A stretch of DNA of 64,000 nt from Ischnura elegans (GCF_921293095.1 NC_060257.1:54658968-54722967); one strand, 5' to 3'; counted from the stretch's first letter, positions 22,445 to 45,985 are shown. Made by a program: numbers and translations. Notes: generated by a model not told the origin, from the letters alone.

Positions 22445-23710
22445 GGGCCGTATTCTGTAACTCCAAACCGATCGGTGCGGCACCGATTCGTCGGGTGCGC
22501 CGTCACAATGACTCCCGGTAAGAAGTCGTGCGTGGTCGTGCGATTCTGTACGAACCCGGTCGGTGCGGCACCGACGAGAGGACGGGAGATCGTCGGCAGC
22601 CGTACCGACAACAAAAAGGTGTCGATACGGCCACCGACTAGAGGGTTTCATGAACTCCCCGGTGCGCATTGTACGTTTTATTTTGTTTTTACCTCATCAC
22701 CGAGTAAATAATGAGGTTTTCGGCAATGTTATCTTTTTCTGCCACTTCGAATACGCCTCTATAATTCACAGTGTCATCATCTATATTAATTACCTTGACA
22801 GAAATATAAGATAATGGTTAATAAACATGAGGTTTGCTATCATATAATGACTTTCTCTCATTTCTGTTACCACTTAGGTGAAATTTCACTCGCTTGTTAT
22901 AGGATTTATTTCTCTCTATCATCATTTATTTGCTCCTTTGACATAAAAAAGATATTTTTGATTAAATATGAGTTTAACCGCAATGTTATCATGTTTATCT
23001 CACTCTGGATACGCGACTGTTATTTCACTCAATCATCAATTTGGCGTTTCTCTCGGTATAGAAATAAGATCTTTTTATTTAAGTATGAAGTTTGCCACAA
23101 CGGTATTAGTTTCTTTCATTTGTAATAGGCAACTATATTTCATGTCATCGTCAGCCATTGATTCCCTTGACGATAAAAGAAGATATTTGTTAATAAGTAT
23201 GAGGTTTACCGCAATATTATCATTTTTTCTCACTTGGAATGCGCAACTTATGCATATGTATTTCATCCAATCACAATTTCTTTACTTCCTCGTCATTACA
23301 TTTCTTTTAATTACTCCCAGCTTCATATTTTTATAACAATTTCCTAACTTGTTCCTGTAATATGACATTTAAATTTGAATCCTACGTTCACGTTCCATGG
23401 TATGTTATTTTCGTCTGCTACGGTGCCAATAGCATAACCTTCCGTTAATAATATTTAGTCGGAACTTACTTAATGACAACTATATTACTAAATCATGAAT
23501 AAATAGCATTATACGGAACCGATATTTTAAAAAAGAAACTACGATCTCAAGGATAGTTTCAATAATTCATTCCAGCAACAACAATCTCCATCACATACAA
23601 ACTTTATTGTGATGTTGTAATATTGTTTCCTTCGATTCTGTAGGTAACCGTACCGACTGGTTTGATACCGACGACCATACTGAATCGCTGAATTTGCCGT
23701 CGTCGGTATG
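22445..23710. mobile_element. Left-arm-specific insertion, about 1.2 kb
   Basis: Absent from the mirrored position in the right arm (about 29690-29745). The ends are rich in CGGTGCGGCACCGA-like inverted motifs. The middle is a degenerate tandem array (22700-23340). Ends and target duplication are not resolved. Confidence 0.45.
22700..23340. repeat. Degenerate tandem array, about five 120-bp units
   Basis: Units begin near 22705, 22828, 22966, 23082 and 23197. Each has a version of TATGAGGTTTACCGCAAT followed by TTATCAT and a CTCACTT-like stretch. Spacing is about 115-138 bases. Confidence 0.6.
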
Positions 23711-25425
23711 GCATCTAAATGCTGCTGAGATTTCGAATTTTATAACAGGAGAGATATTGTCCCAAGTGAAGTGTGAATTCACTGGAGTATATTTTTCGTC
23801 CTTTTTTCCTCCATTATTTTTGTTCACATTAATTTATATATCTATTTGATCCTTACAAGGAAGCGAAATGTCATGCATTGTTTTGACCAAAAGATATTGG
23901 TTTTCAAATAAATTGGAAAGAAAGTGAGGTATCAAACTGCAGAAAATAAAGGTTTTTTTACACTGGCTAGGGAAAAATAAAATGTTAGTTTTGTTTTACG
24001 ATTTATGATGTTTACCTAGAAAAATTGTGTGTCGTCAATTAAATGTGTAGCAATCATGTGCATATGATTGAGAATATTTTCAGTCGCAATTGACGCACGA
24101 AAACCTTTTAAAGTGATAATTGTTTAGGTATCTGTGGTCACCATAGATTTAGTTCTGGGACGTTGTTGAGTGAACTTAAACGTATTTTTCGCCGTGTAGC
24201 ATATTGAGCCCTGAAGGTCTTTTTTTAGAGTAGAGAGTAGGGAAAGGTGTAGATATAATGGTAAGTTGATAAAAAAAGGGTAAATTCAGATGTTCTCACA
24301 GGTAACAGTTCTTCAAGAAATGAGAATAGAGTGAAAGAAAGAAAAATCACCCTGTCATAATCAGCATTACCAATTAACAATAATACAGGTTATAACTTTA
24401 AGCATGAGAAACATCAGTTGAATCATAATATCAAAGGCAGTCAAGGTTAAGGTGTGGTGAGACAATAAAATCTGCAGAACCATGAAGTAGGGATATTGAG
24501 CCTAAAAATAGTCTAATCGACAAGAGCGAATCTAAAACAGTCCCGATTCGAAATAATGCTAGTTTCAAAGTAATAACCCTGGTATTAATTAATGGCCGTA
24601 GTTTAAGGACTTAAATTCCCGAATTCTACCATTTAATTCATAGGACGAAGTAAAATGTTATTATGGAAACAAATAGTTGACTAACAGATGAAGATTCAGA
24701 CGGTAAAATCTTCCCAAAATCGTTCATTGTTCATCGAAAAGACGAAGAAAAGTGTAAAACTTATATTAAATAAAAATAATTAAATAAAATTGTTTTTAAT
24801 ACTTACCGTGCTGACCTTAGTACTGTAGATCTTTCTCTCAGTACTGGGCGCTTCCAATAATTTTGTGTTATTTATTAAGAACTAACCGTTGATACGAGAA
24901 ATAGGTGTTTGGTATTCCTTTAATGAATGAATTTTCCTTTTTTTTCAATTATATATTTAGAGGCAAGTGCCATTTTGTTCAAAAAAAAACTACGATTTGA
25001 AAGGACGGATGAAGTAATATGACACCTGTAGCAAAAATCTTAATGATATCACAGAGAAATTAATTTTTCTATCGTTTTTTTAATTTTTTTATTTAGAGGT
25101 TAGAACCACTAAGTTGAAAAATGGCAGGCTACGATTTTTCAAGAGACGGATGGCGTAAAATCACGTAGGTACCAAAAATCGAAGGATTTTACGTGGCGTA
25201 ATATTACGCCCTCAGCACCCAAAGTGGTAATAAATCCAACGCAATGAAGCATAATGTAACGTATTGATATGAAAATTTCCAGATGCCACCAATGTGAGGC
25301 AAACATTTAGGCCGTTTATTCATTATTTCGTATTTATTTATTTACAGTAACAGTATTATGAGTCTATCAGGTGAAAAATACTTCAAGCATTGGCGTCTTC
25401 ATTGAGTTTAAATACTAAAACTTAC

Positions 25426-25497
25426 CGAATATATCGTATGGGATGATTCTGGATCAAATGCGTGTGGTCTTCTCAATTCCGCTGTCCTGGTGCAAGT
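25426..25497 (-). other. Predicted 5'UTR exon of trypsin gene 1
   Basis: From an initiator-like TCACTT (+1 near 25497) to a donor CG|GTAAGT at 25425. It is nearly identical to the mirror exon 26213-26284. Joining to the signal-peptide exon is inferred from matching strand, position and mirror symmetry. Confidence 0.6.
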
Positions 25498-25522
25498 GAC
25501 TTGGAAATGCTGTGGGCCTCTG

Positions 25523-25530
25523 CTTATATA
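25523..25530 (-). promoter_or_regulatory. TATA box of trypsin gene 1
   Basis: TATATAAG on the minus strand, about 30 bases before the initiator at 25497. The same spacing occurs in the mirrored promoter. Confidence 0.7.
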
Positions 25531-25743
25531 GCATTTTAGCATATATAGCTACCGTGGACCCACCAAAGAGGGGATATCGGAAGACATTATTCCTCACGGA
25601 TGTTAGTATCACCCATGTCTCACCCAGGTATCACCCATGTGTCACGTGTCCCATGATGATTTGCGCCAATAAATATTTATAAAATGACCTCTAGAACGAG
25701 CATAATAATTTCGGATCACTTCGAAAGTGACCGGAAGAATAAA

Positions 25744-25976
25744 AAATAACACCCACGTCAATCTTAGCGATGATACGACGTTTTTTCTTAAAAGACCATA
25801 AATACTGCAATGGGAGATATATAAAAGTGTACAAACAACTAAACTTCCTGTTGAAAATAAGATTGTTTTTTTGAAAAAGATCTATCACGTCAATCAATAA
25901 CTTGTATTGGAGTACAATTTCACCGTTTATAAAATAGAAGAAAATGTTTTCGCAGTATTGAGACTCGTATATCTCT
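25744..25976. other. Spacer at the palindrome centre
   Basis: About 230 bases of unique AT-rich sequence between the two arms (inner edges GGAAGAATAA and TTATTCTTCC). No gene is seen. It separates two divergent promoters whose TATA boxes are 650 bases apart. Confidence 0.75.
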
Positions 25977-26179
25977 TATTCTTCCGGTCACTTTCGGAGT
26001 GATCCGAAATTATTATGCTCGTTCTAGAGGTCATTTTATAAATATTTATTGGCGCAAATCATCATGGGACACGTGACACATGGGTGATGCCTGGGTGAGA
26101 CATGAATGTTACTAACATCCGTGAGGAATGATGTCTTTCGATTTCCCCTCTTTGGTGGGTCCACGTCAGCTCACAATGC

Positions 26180-26187
26180 TATATAAG
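26180..26187 (+). promoter_or_regulatory. TATA box of trypsin gene 2
   Basis: TATATAAG about 32 bases before an initiator-like TCACTT with +1 near 26213, as in the left-arm promoter. Confidence 0.7.
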
Positions 26188-26212
26188 CAGAGGCCCACAG
26201 CATTTCCAAGTC

Positions 26213-26284
26213 ACTTTCACCAGGACAGCGGAATTGAGAAGACCACACGCATCTGATCCAGAATCATCCCATACGATATATTCG
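26213..26284 (+). other. Predicted 5'UTR exon of trypsin gene 2
   Basis: Runs from the initiator to donor CG|GTAAGT. It mirrors 25426-25497 with few differences. It contains no ATG in a good context, in line with translation starting in the next exon. Confidence 0.6.
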
Positions 26285-28087
26285 GTAAGTTTTAGTATTT
26301 AAACTCAATGAATACGCCAATGCTTGAAGTATCTTTCACCTGATAGACTCATAATACTGTTACTGTAAATATTTAAATACGAAATACTGAATAAACGGCC
26401 TAAATGTTTGCTTCACATTGGTGGCATCTGGAAATTTTCATATCAATACGTTACATTATGCATATTTGCGTTGGATTTATTAACACTTTGGGTGCTGAGG
26501 GTGTAATATTACGCCACGTAAAATCCTTCGATTTTGGTACTTACGTAATTTTATGCCATCCGTCTCTTGAAAAATCGTTGCCTGCCATTTTTCAACCTAG
26601 TGGTGCTAACCTCTAAATAAACAAATGAAAAAAACGATAGAAAAATTAATTATTTTTTTAATTAATTTAGATTTTCGCTACAGGCGTCATATTACTTCAT
26701 CCGTCTTTAAAAAAATCGTAGTTAGCTATTTTTTTTAACAAAATGGCACTAGCCTCTAAATAAATAAATGAAAAAAAGGAAAATTCATTCATTAAAGGGA
26801 TACAAAACATCTATTTCTCGCATCAACGGTTAGTTCTTAATAAATAACACAAAATTATTGGAAGCGGCCAGTACTGAGAGAAAGATCTACAGTACTAAGG
26901 TCACCACGTTACAATTTTATTTTATCATTTTTATTTAATATTAGTTAAACACTTTTATTTTCGATTACTTAGATCGCAATTTTGCACTGTTTCTTGCGGA
27001 AAAATATTGTGATATTTCCCAGTACGACCCTGTACCCCACATGAGATGGGGTGAAAATCGCCTTGACCCACGGCCCCCCAAAATGCCACCCGTAATTAAC
27101 AGATAACCTAAAATGCGTGTACAAAGTACCACCTCTCACCTATTTTAGTCCTTTTTAACTAGGGAAAAAACTAATTACTACACCTTTCCGTTAGGCAAAA
27201 CATCTTTCTTCGTTAATGACTTTTATTGGTCATGAAATGGCATAGAGATTCTCTTTTTATGTTCTTTGTGTTACACTGAATGATATTTATTTTTAATTAC
27301 TCAAGCAATATAAGCCAATAGCGTAGCCTTCGAATCTCTAACGGCTTCAATTCTAATTTATTTCTGATAATTTGTGCATCGCTTTCTTAACGGATTTAGC
27401 AGTATTTTTTAACTGCGCGGATTTCTTTGTATTCTATTAATTTAACGTAGACAGTATTTCTGCGCTGAATCTTATATACACGTTACATATAAATGGTATG
27501 GCATTTCGTATGCGTAGTACAACCTCTGTCTCGCTATGTCATCCACAAATATTTCCAAGAAAGCTTGACGAATCCAGGGGCGGTCTGGGTAGATTTGGAG
27601 CCCTTGAGAAGGGCTTATGGTGGGGCAATCCTTACTCCTTACCGGGGAATAAGGTAGTCCTCTTCGGAAAATTTTAGGAAACTGCATGCACGAAAAAGAT
27701 TTTTTCTCGATTCTCTCTTTTAAAAACTAGGTAAAAGTTAATGAAAATTGGAATTTCGCAGTAAAAAATACTGTGAAAAGTGATAATATCAGGTGTAAAG
27801 CTTGTAAATTTTAAAGTGTAGTAAAGTTCTCTCATATATCTAGAAAATGCTTTCCTTGACGCTGCACTGAAATTTAAAAAAAAGGCTCAATAATAACCTT
27901 ACGATTGACCTTTTCACAAAATCATCAGGTTCTCTAATACCTTCATTTATTTTCACATAATATTTTAACGCTTTTCTGTAAAGAAAGCTACTAATGAAAT
28001 CGTAAAATTTTATAATTGCAATAATCTAAGGTTAAAGTAATCAGTTATAACGCGGGGAAAGCATTTTTCAGATGACTCATAAAGTCA

Positions 28088-28288
28088 TCAGAATGAGCTC
28101 TTGAAAAGGAAAACTTTACGTTCTTTCTTGAGCATTTCAGTGGAATTTAGAGAAACCTTTGCAGTTACTACCCTATGGTCACTTATTCCTTCGGCGGTTC
28201 TCAAGTTTATTACCTGATTAGGTATACTTGTCGCTATTAAATCAAGAATACTGTCTCCTCTGTTGGGTGCGGATGCTATTTGAAACAA
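28088..28288 (-). pseudogene. Fragment of non-LTR retrotransposon endonuclease
   Basis: Minus-strand frame of about 60 residues containing ASAPNRGDSILDLIATS and TAEGISDHRVVTAKVSL. This matches the C-terminal part of an apurinic-type (EEP) endonuclease from a LINE, with the LDL and SDH signature motifs. Neither the rest of the endonuclease nor a reverse transcriptase is seen nearby. It is absent from the left arm, so it came in after the inverted duplication. Confidence 0.7.
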
Positions 28289-31107
28289 TGAATTTTATGT
28301 AAAAATGTGTAATGACGCCTCTCCAATTCAATTAATCTCCCCCACCAGGAATGAAGCTATACGTCTCCTAATCCATAGAAGGTGCGTCGAAATATTCACC
28401 AAAAATCAAGTTTCTTTCAGGATACTGGGATGCTATGCTGCTTTTTGGGTTTCAAAATCTAACTTTGATGTTAAATCTGTGTTTGGTGCTCTTTAGTACT
28501 GGCTACTAATATATTTTTAGATTTAAGATATTTAATTGAACACCACACAGATTAAACGCTGCTCTCTGTTATGGTTTCCGCTTGATTGACGATTGAATTA
28601 TTTACAGCTATAAATACTCCGCCTCCAGTTCAATTAATTCTATCATTTCGATGAACAATTTACGATTTTGGGAAGATTTTACCGTCTGAATCTTCATCTG
28701 TTAGTCAACTATTTGTTCCCATAATAACATTTTACTTCGCCCTATGAATTAAATGGTAGAATTCGGGAAATTAAGTCCTTAAACTACGGCCATTACCACC
28801 AGGGTTATTAATACCAGGGTTATTACTTTAAAACTAGTATTATTGCGATTCGGGACTGTTTTCGATTCGCTCTTATCGATTAGACTATTTTTAGGCTCTA
28901 TATCCCTACTCCATGGTTCTGCAGATTTTATTGTCACACCATACTTTAACCTTGACTGCCTTTGATATTATGATTCAACTGATGTTTCGTATGCTTAAAG
29001 TTATAACCTGTATTATTGTAAATTGGTAATGCTGATTATGACAGGGTGATTTTTCTTTCTTTCCCTCTATTCTCATTTCTTGAAGAACTTTTACCTGTGA
29101 GAACATCTGAATTTACCCTTTTATTTATCAACCCACCATTATATCTGCACCCTTCCCTACTCTAAAAAAAAGACTTTCAGGGCTCAATATGCTACACGGC
29201 GAAAAATACGTTTAAGTTCACTCAACAACGTCCCAGAATTAAATCTATGGTGACCACTAATACCTTAACAATTATCACTTTAAAAGGTTTTAGTGCGTCA
29301 ATTGCGACTGAACATTTTCTCAATCACATGCAAATGATTAATACAAATTTAATTGACGACACACAATTTTTCTAGGTAAATTCCATAATTCGTAAAACAA
29401 AACTAACATTTTATTTTTCCCTAGCCAGTGGAAAGAAAACATTTATTTTCTGCAGTTTGATACTTCACTTTCTTTCCAATTTATTTGAACCCCAATATTT
29501 TTAATTGAAAACAGTACATGACAATTCGCTTATTTGTAAGGATCAAATAGATATATAAATTAATGTGAACAAAAATAATGGAGGAAAAAAGGATGAAAAA
29601 TATACTCCAATGAATTCACACTTCACTTGGGACATTATCTCTCCTGTTATAAAATTCAAAATCTCAGCAGCAATTAGATGCATTATATGTCAGTATCAAT
29701 ATCTGCGGTTGTACTCCTCGGTTCTAATCGGTCACTTCTCAGAGGGAAATCAGGTGGAGGTCTTCTCCGATTGTTCAATACCTCATTACCCTTCCTGTCG
29801 CGTTTCTACGAGTAGTACACGGTACTTGAATTTTTATGAATCCTTCGCTTTGTTTCCGCTCGTATGGTTTTCAAAAATGTCCGCGGCGCCGTGATAGGTG
29901 CAATGTGATCCACTTTTTCCGATATTTTGCAGTAAAATGTTCGTAATTGCGCAATTTGCACTATGAGTGCCTCTTTTAGTACGTATAGGCACTTGAAGAA
30001 AACTTTGGAGTAATGCGAATTACAAGTGTTACAGAGATATGGCAATTATATTTTTTTGGTGTTCTTATTTAGTACATCTGCACTCACATTGCTGCTCGCC
30101 CTGAGCCTAGCATGTGCTTTCGCAGGAAAAGTTTTCATTTTTAAGTTGGAAGTTGATCACAATAAGTAATACAAAAAATTAACATTTTAGCGCACACCAA
30201 CCTTGCTAGTGTAGTCGTCATATCTCCGCGTCCGTGATGACCCTGCTTAAACACCATCGGAGTCCGAGATAATGCGAAGTCCTCGCTGGGAGGGCCGAAA
30301 AAGGTTGGAGCTGAAAGCATGTGACTACCCGCGAAAACCTTTTTAACCAATGTCCTCCAAATATGTGCCGTGCCCGGTTTGGGGGATAATACCCCCCCCC
30401 CAAAAATTCTCAAATTTTTTTAATTTTAATCCATTTCACTTAATTGGATTGATATTACTAATAGTATAATGTAAGGATTGATATAAAATCCCTCAGAAAG
30501 CCGTAAAACTCACCATTTTGAACCATTTATCTTAAAATTCCGCAATTTATTAATCTCGCACCTACCGCTTATCTTGGTGGATATTCCATACCCCCTCACA
30601 CCCCGGTATTAGTTGCACCTAAACCCCCCCCCCCCCCCAGCCTTCATTCCTACCTGCGCTCCTGCTCCGTGCCACTAGATAGAAGAGTCTCTTGAGGCTC
30701 AGTACAGCAGTCATGCTAAGACGAAAACACCACCGTCTCGAAAGGGTTAAGTAGTTATTCATATTATTTTGTAATATCATTTAATAACACCTGTGCCTCA
30801 GTTATTACATACACAAAAGCCCGTTGTCCAAAAATATTCTACGAATATCCCAAATGCCCACCCACCCCTATAGCCCATCCCATCTCTCCCCTAGTCTATC
30901 CATCAATGCCGGGAAATCCCTCCAACCGAAATTTGAAAATTTTCAAGTGGCAATGAATGACTAACATTGATGGATCTCCAAGAATCTTGTTTAAAACGCG
31001 ATTCATGATCTTTAGAAGCAATTGAATTCTTGAATGTGGAACATTGTTTTGGTCCCTGACCCAGTTGATTTTCGGACTTACGTTTTTGGCACCTTCTTTG
31101 AATTACT

Positions 31108-31290
31108 GTTATACAAATTGTATACGCTATACGCAACTTGTATACAAATTGTATACGCTATACGCAAATTGTATATGCTGTATACAGCATGTGACTTAAT
31201 ACAGTTTATACAATTTGTATACTTTGTATACAAGTTGCATACAACCTGTATAAGTAGTATAAAATTGTTGCACGGTTTTATACAATTTTT
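31108..31290. repeat. Palindromic TATACAA cluster upstream of signal exon, gene 2
   Basis: Includes two tandem copies of a unit of about 30 bases containing TTGTATACGCTATACGCAA, with further TTGTATACAA palindromes, ending at the acceptor of the signal-peptide exon. Confidence 0.7.
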
Positions 31291-31352
31291 TCATAGGGGT
31301 AGCAGTACTGCCAGTGACATTACGGAACGCGCCCTGCCATCGCTAAGCAACT

Positions 31353-41455
<10,103 letters not shown>

Positions 41456-41542
41456 TGGAGAGTATTGGCTGATTAGCCTATATACATGTATGACCATTAG
41501 CTATATTTTGTAAATTTGTATGTTCTGAAAACTTTTCTTTTC

Positions 41543-41548
41543 AATAAA
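41543..41548 (+). promoter_or_regulatory. Polyadenylation signal of trypsin-like gene 2
   Basis: AATAAA 88 bases after the stop codon, conserved in all three genes. Confidence 0.75.
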
Positions 41549-41611
41549 TCATACAAATAGGGTGGTTTCCTATTTTCCTAATTGCCTAAATCGAAAGATT
41601 ATTACTCCTGG

Positions 41612-43870
41612 AGTACGTATTTCATGCTATTTGATTTTTAAATGATATCTATTTTTCGCAATTAAATGAAAAGTGAAAATTTTCAAACACCCTAAAATGC
41701 CACCGCTAAGCTTGAATGCTGTGGAAACTCCGTGTGACGTCGTTCTGGTTCCCGCTACCGCAAGTGAGGTGACCTTGGGGCGAGGCTTTGAGCGCTGATA
41801 CGACGCAGGATGCTAGCAGGTAGCAGAGTACCCTGCAAGCTGGTAGCACTTGGCTTAAATAAGGATTATTAATACTCTATCAAACATAGGAAACTTTCCA
41901 ACCATAGGATATTTTAATAGGTGATTATGAAGAGATGTTTCTCAGAGTTCCGTGCCTCATGCAAGCATTGGTAATCAAAGATGATGTAAATCTCCTGACT
42001 ACTCGTATAGCATCTGGGGTCCGTGTGACGTCGGGTGGAGTGTCATCGCGTGGGCGCCAATCTGGTCTTTTTCAGATGAGGTTAAAATTGACCATTAACA
42101 TTCGTCTAAACTGGGATTTCTAAAACTAAAATAATTTGTGTATTATGAATACACTAATTGTTGGTTATGAATCCCAATCAATGCATTTTGTTTTTGTTGA
42201 CAAAGGAAACTATCCTATTTTCTATACTTTAGATTAATGGAATGAAGGCAAAGTAGGTATGTAGTAATAAAAGCCATGAGAGCTGGCTTTACTTCATCTT
42301 CCTGAAAATTTTCCCTTGTAGCGACAACCCACCTTATGTTTCCTTAACCAGGTGAAAATTTTTGCTTGCCGTTTCTTTTCACAGGATCAAGGATAGGAAA
42401 GGGAAAGCAACTTTGCTTTTCAATTGGCTTTTGATGCTTTCCAGTTGGCTTGCATTTTGGCTACTAGCTACTCAATTGCTTTCTGATCCCTTTCCATTGG
42501 ACCTAGAATAATGTATTTTGAGGAGTAAATGTGACTATTTTGCCATCTGATTGCTTTCCGATTTCTTTCCCATAGAATTAGAATTATTTCAAATAATGTT
42601 GCCGTCCAACTGCTTTCTGTTTCTTTTACTAAGGACTTTTTGTTAGAGGCTTTCTAAAGGACTACGGAGAATTAATTACTACTCTGCTAACCCATTCCTA
42701 TTTCAAGAAGAATATATTTTAGATAAAATGTATGCATTCAAAAAAGACATTAAATAGATGTACAAGCATGGCAGTATGTATATTATGTAATTCAAGCTTT
42801 ATTATTTTTGAAAGGCTCCTTGCAAAGCTATGAAGCCATGAAAGCACTTTAGAAACCAGATAATAATTAGATTTTCCATCATTATTTACATGAAAATACT
42901 GACCAAACATATTTTAGATACATATCAACTCCAGTATCCACCAAATATAAACCAGTATTATTTTTCATGAGAATTGAAATCCAATAAATAAAAGCCCAAA
43001 TTAACTGTCCTTTTTGCAATAAATTTGGGACCAACATGAACTGCACCATGAATCAAAATTATGGTATGAAGCAACACATAGGATACCTCTATTGGACTCA
43101 ATGTTATGAGTAAAAACATTTGTAGTACCTAACAATGAAAATGGTGATGGCTCAAATGAGAAGGTGTTGGAGTAGGAAGGCGTGAAGGATCTTAAGAACA
43201 TAGGTATTGGCTGACAGTTCCAAGGCAGTTCAGGATTAAGTTACAAGGGGGATGTGGATCACTTACATCCATTCTGGTGGGTTACAGAGGCTTTAGTTTC
43301 CCAGAGATTTCTTCATAAATATGATTCTTCTCCACAAAAAATATTGTGTCAGACAAAACTAAACCCTCTGAGCCATTCATAGTAGCCTAATTTAAGCAGG
43401 AAATTGCCAGGCTATTTCACACAGAAATACGGACGTTTATAAAAATGTCAAAACCATTAACATTCCTCATTATTTACTGACAATTATTTATATATACTGA
43501 ATATTTATTTTATATATTTATTACATATTAAATAAACTATTTAAAAAATCATATCAGTGAAATAATTTTATAAACAAAGAAAATTGACATGCCAAGGAAA
43601 GGTGAATGTTGGCACTTTCAGGGTTAATGAACAGTAAACATGAGGTTCAATAACATATTGTTAGGTGTTACATCTAGTATCAATAGGTAGAAAATATCAA
43701 TTTTTTGTGTTGAATAAGTTGTGAGTTGTTCGAGGAAAATAAAATACATATATGACAAAATTAACCTTAATTAACCAAAATTAACTTTAATTCTCAAGTT
43801 TCAGTGAAGTTTTAATCAGTATAACAGCATTACTATAAAATCAACACTTCGCACTATGTTATACACCTAG
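41612..43870. repeat. Spacer copy B, proximal part
   Basis: Direct-orientation duplicate of 1745-4149, without the 158-bp insertion. Non-coding. Confidence 0.7.
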
Positions 43871-43974
43871 CATACATTGCACCTACCAGGAATATCTCAC
43901 ATACAGTCCTACAATCCCTCGGAACCGCTAAGACACAGGTCATTTGCGCAATACAGACATACGGATTGGCAGAC

Positions 43975-44187
43975 CTTTTTATTTATTTTTTTTATCATTT
44001 ATCTCAATTACCCCCAAAATAGCACAATGTCGCCGTTACATCGGGAGTTTCAACAATCCACAACAGACGATCACACTCACCCATGTCCTGGAAGGGAAAC
44101 CTATCCAGGAATGACTCGAACCCGTGACCTTCGTTATGGTAGGCGAGGACTTATCCCCGACGCCACCGAGGCCGACATTGACAATTT
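43975..44187 (-). mobile_element. tRNA-derived SINE, copy B
   Basis: Duplicate of the SINE at 4250-4462, with the same B box and A-rich tail. Confidence 0.65.
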
Positions 44188-44194
44188 TTAGACT

Positions 44195-45423
44195 CTTTGA
44201 GAGGGTTATAAAATGTGCGGAATAGGCCTCGAGGTTGTAGGGTAATTGTACGATTTTCAAAGAGATCATGTGTGGTGAGTTAATAAATTTTTTATTGGCT
44301 AATGCAATTTTTTGTTCATGGATACAGCAGAATATGCATATGATTGCTCCACTTAGAATTCATTCATTCTAGGCGGAGACTGTACGTACTATCATACAAC
44401 GATTTGATGGTTGGATCCTTCTCCCTCATAGAAGGGTCCTCCAAGATCGTTAGATTATTAATTGTTTATGCTTGGTTTCGCTTATAGTAGGGCCCCCTTC
44501 GCTTCTATAGCGTTGGGGTGTTTTTCCCTCCTCCCGTCCCTTCCCTCCCATTCCCTTCCCAGAGGCGTTGACGGGCTCCTATCGTGGCGGCGCCTCTTTC
44601 CTTTATACTTCCTCTCCAGCCCCTCCTAGTGAGATGGGGCGTATAAGCCACTATACCATTTTTCTCAACTGAAGGCGGCTGACCTTGAGCGTGCTCGCAA
44701 CCCACCCACTCTTCTAGCCAATCACAGAAGAGCGACAGGAGAAAGTGTGCAAGAGCCCACAGTCTCTCTCCGAACTCCGAGCAGTGCACATCGCTCTCCA
44801 GCTGGCAGTGTTGCCAAGCCGAATTTTTGGAGATCGCTTTGGCGCTCGTTCTGCCGCCCCCGAAAGTACCGTTACTCCCAAGGCTGGCAACGCTGGTCGG
44901 CCAGATGGAGGGGAGCGTAGGGGAAAAGGGAAGGGTTGGAGGGGAACGGAGAGGTGGAAGGGGCAGCGCTTCTGATTGGCAACTTGCTATTTTCCACCCA
45001 GCCGCCTTCAGTTCAGAAAAATGGTATAGCTTGGTTCCTGGCCCCGGTGTGTTGTATCCTTCGAAGGGTTCGCCCAGAACCCTCATACCCTCTGTATGGA
45101 CTATCAGTAATGCAAATCTTCGTCAACCAAACCAATGTCATACAACCTTACCACACTGTATGACCCTACCACAAAAGGGGGGTGATGTAAGATGAGGGTC
45201 TTGGTACCTGCTCCCGCATTTCGAGGGTACGGCCTGTGTAGGATCCCAAAACTATTACTTTGCGAACCCGCGACCATCATAAAAAAGGGGAGAGCAAGGA
45301 AACTTATATTTTCAGCATTCGTTTGTCTGTGCAGGAAAATCTCATGCACAGACAGCGTGCACGTACATCACCATCTGAAGTCTGCCAAAAAATCTCTCTG
45401 CTATAGAGGTTCCTAGATTCTCA
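44195..45423. repeat. GC-rich spacer segment, copy B
   Basis: Duplicate of 4470-5616, with about 80 extra bases at 45208-45290. The long minus-strand open frame here (193 codons) is not preserved in copy A, so I do not call a gene. Confidence 0.5.
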
Positions 45424-45431
45424 CTTATAGA

Positions 45432-45925
45432 CAAGGCCGTAGCCAGGGGAGGGATCAAGGGGGATTTATCCCCCCAAAATGAAAAAAATTAAATAGATAT
45501 ACTTTTTGCTCGCTTGGTGCTCACACGACGATATTATATATTGCGGCGCAGGAACATTTAGTAGTCCAATGCGACTTAAGTCAATAATTATCTAAGCGAA
45601 TTTGTAGATGCAGTGTGTGTAGTTGTTGTGCAGTGTGTGAAATAATAGTGCAGTGTACTAGTAGAGAGGTGAGTGACTTATGAGCCTCCTGAGGGACCGC
45701 AGAATTGACATTGATACCGAGGAGTTAATTCATTTGGTCGTTGCAAAAAAAAGCTAGAAGGCTAAATTCAATTTTTATAATAATATTTTTATATTTTCCT
45801 TTAAGGGTTTATGATAAATATGTATATTTAAACATATACGCTATTTTATTTATCTTATAAAAATAATTTTGTTTGCCTACTATTCCATAAACCCCCCGGA
45901 AAAATATTTTCTGGTTACGGCCTTG
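45432..45925. mobile_element. hAT-type non-autonomous element, copy B
   Basis: Duplicate of 5625-6115, with the same CTTATAGA flanks. Confidence 0.78.
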
Positions 45926-45985
45926 CTTATAGAGGCTCTCAAGAGTAAAAATGACTGGACCAGGCAATTTGTCTCATTTGTTGAG

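Larger units (their letters stand above)
20900..25425 (-). other. Trypsin gene 1 first intron (in 5'UTR)
   Basis: Non-coding intron of about 4.5 kb. In order from 20900 it contains: a cluster of palindromic TATACAA-type repeats (20920-21060), hairpins at about 21080-21135 and 21318-21415, a left-arm-only insertion of about 1.2 kb (about 22445-23710) with a degenerate tandem array, and about 1.6 kb of low-copy sequence mirrored in gene 2. No reliable open frame is found. Confidence 0.6.
11690..25743. repeat. Left arm of giant inverted repeat
   Basis: Mirrors 25977-43690 with interruptions. It carries gene 1, its promoter and 3' flank. Gaps between the arms are explained mainly by insertions: PLE in the right arm, the 1.2-kb block and hAT MITE in the left, and about 1.7 kb at 26950-28640 in the right. 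Confidence 0.85.
26285..31296 (+). other. Trypsin gene 2 first intron (in 5'UTR)
   Basis: Intron of about 5 kb. It holds the mirror of left-arm low-copy sequence, a right-arm-only block (about 26950-28640) with a LINE endonuclease fragment, a G-rich repeat with a poly-C run at about 30626-30642, and the TATACAA palindrome cluster at 31108-31290. Confidence 0.6.

Noticed and set aside
22307-22814. Overlapping open frames around CGGTGCGGC motifs
   Set aside because: Open on several frames because of inverted GC-rich repeats; no domain; absent from the right arm.
22700-23340. A CRISPR array
   Set aside because: Units are about 120 bases and degenerate, without short identical repeats and unique spacers; the genome is eukaryotic.
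25744-25976. A third gene between the two promoters
   Set aside because: Only a 68-codon frame overlapping the arm edge, with no recognised feature; the region reads as intergenic.
44505-45086. Minus-strand open frame of 193 codons
   Set aside because: Interrupted in copy A (4780-5362 splits into shorter frames); low-complexity Ser/Pro/Gly content; no recognised domain.
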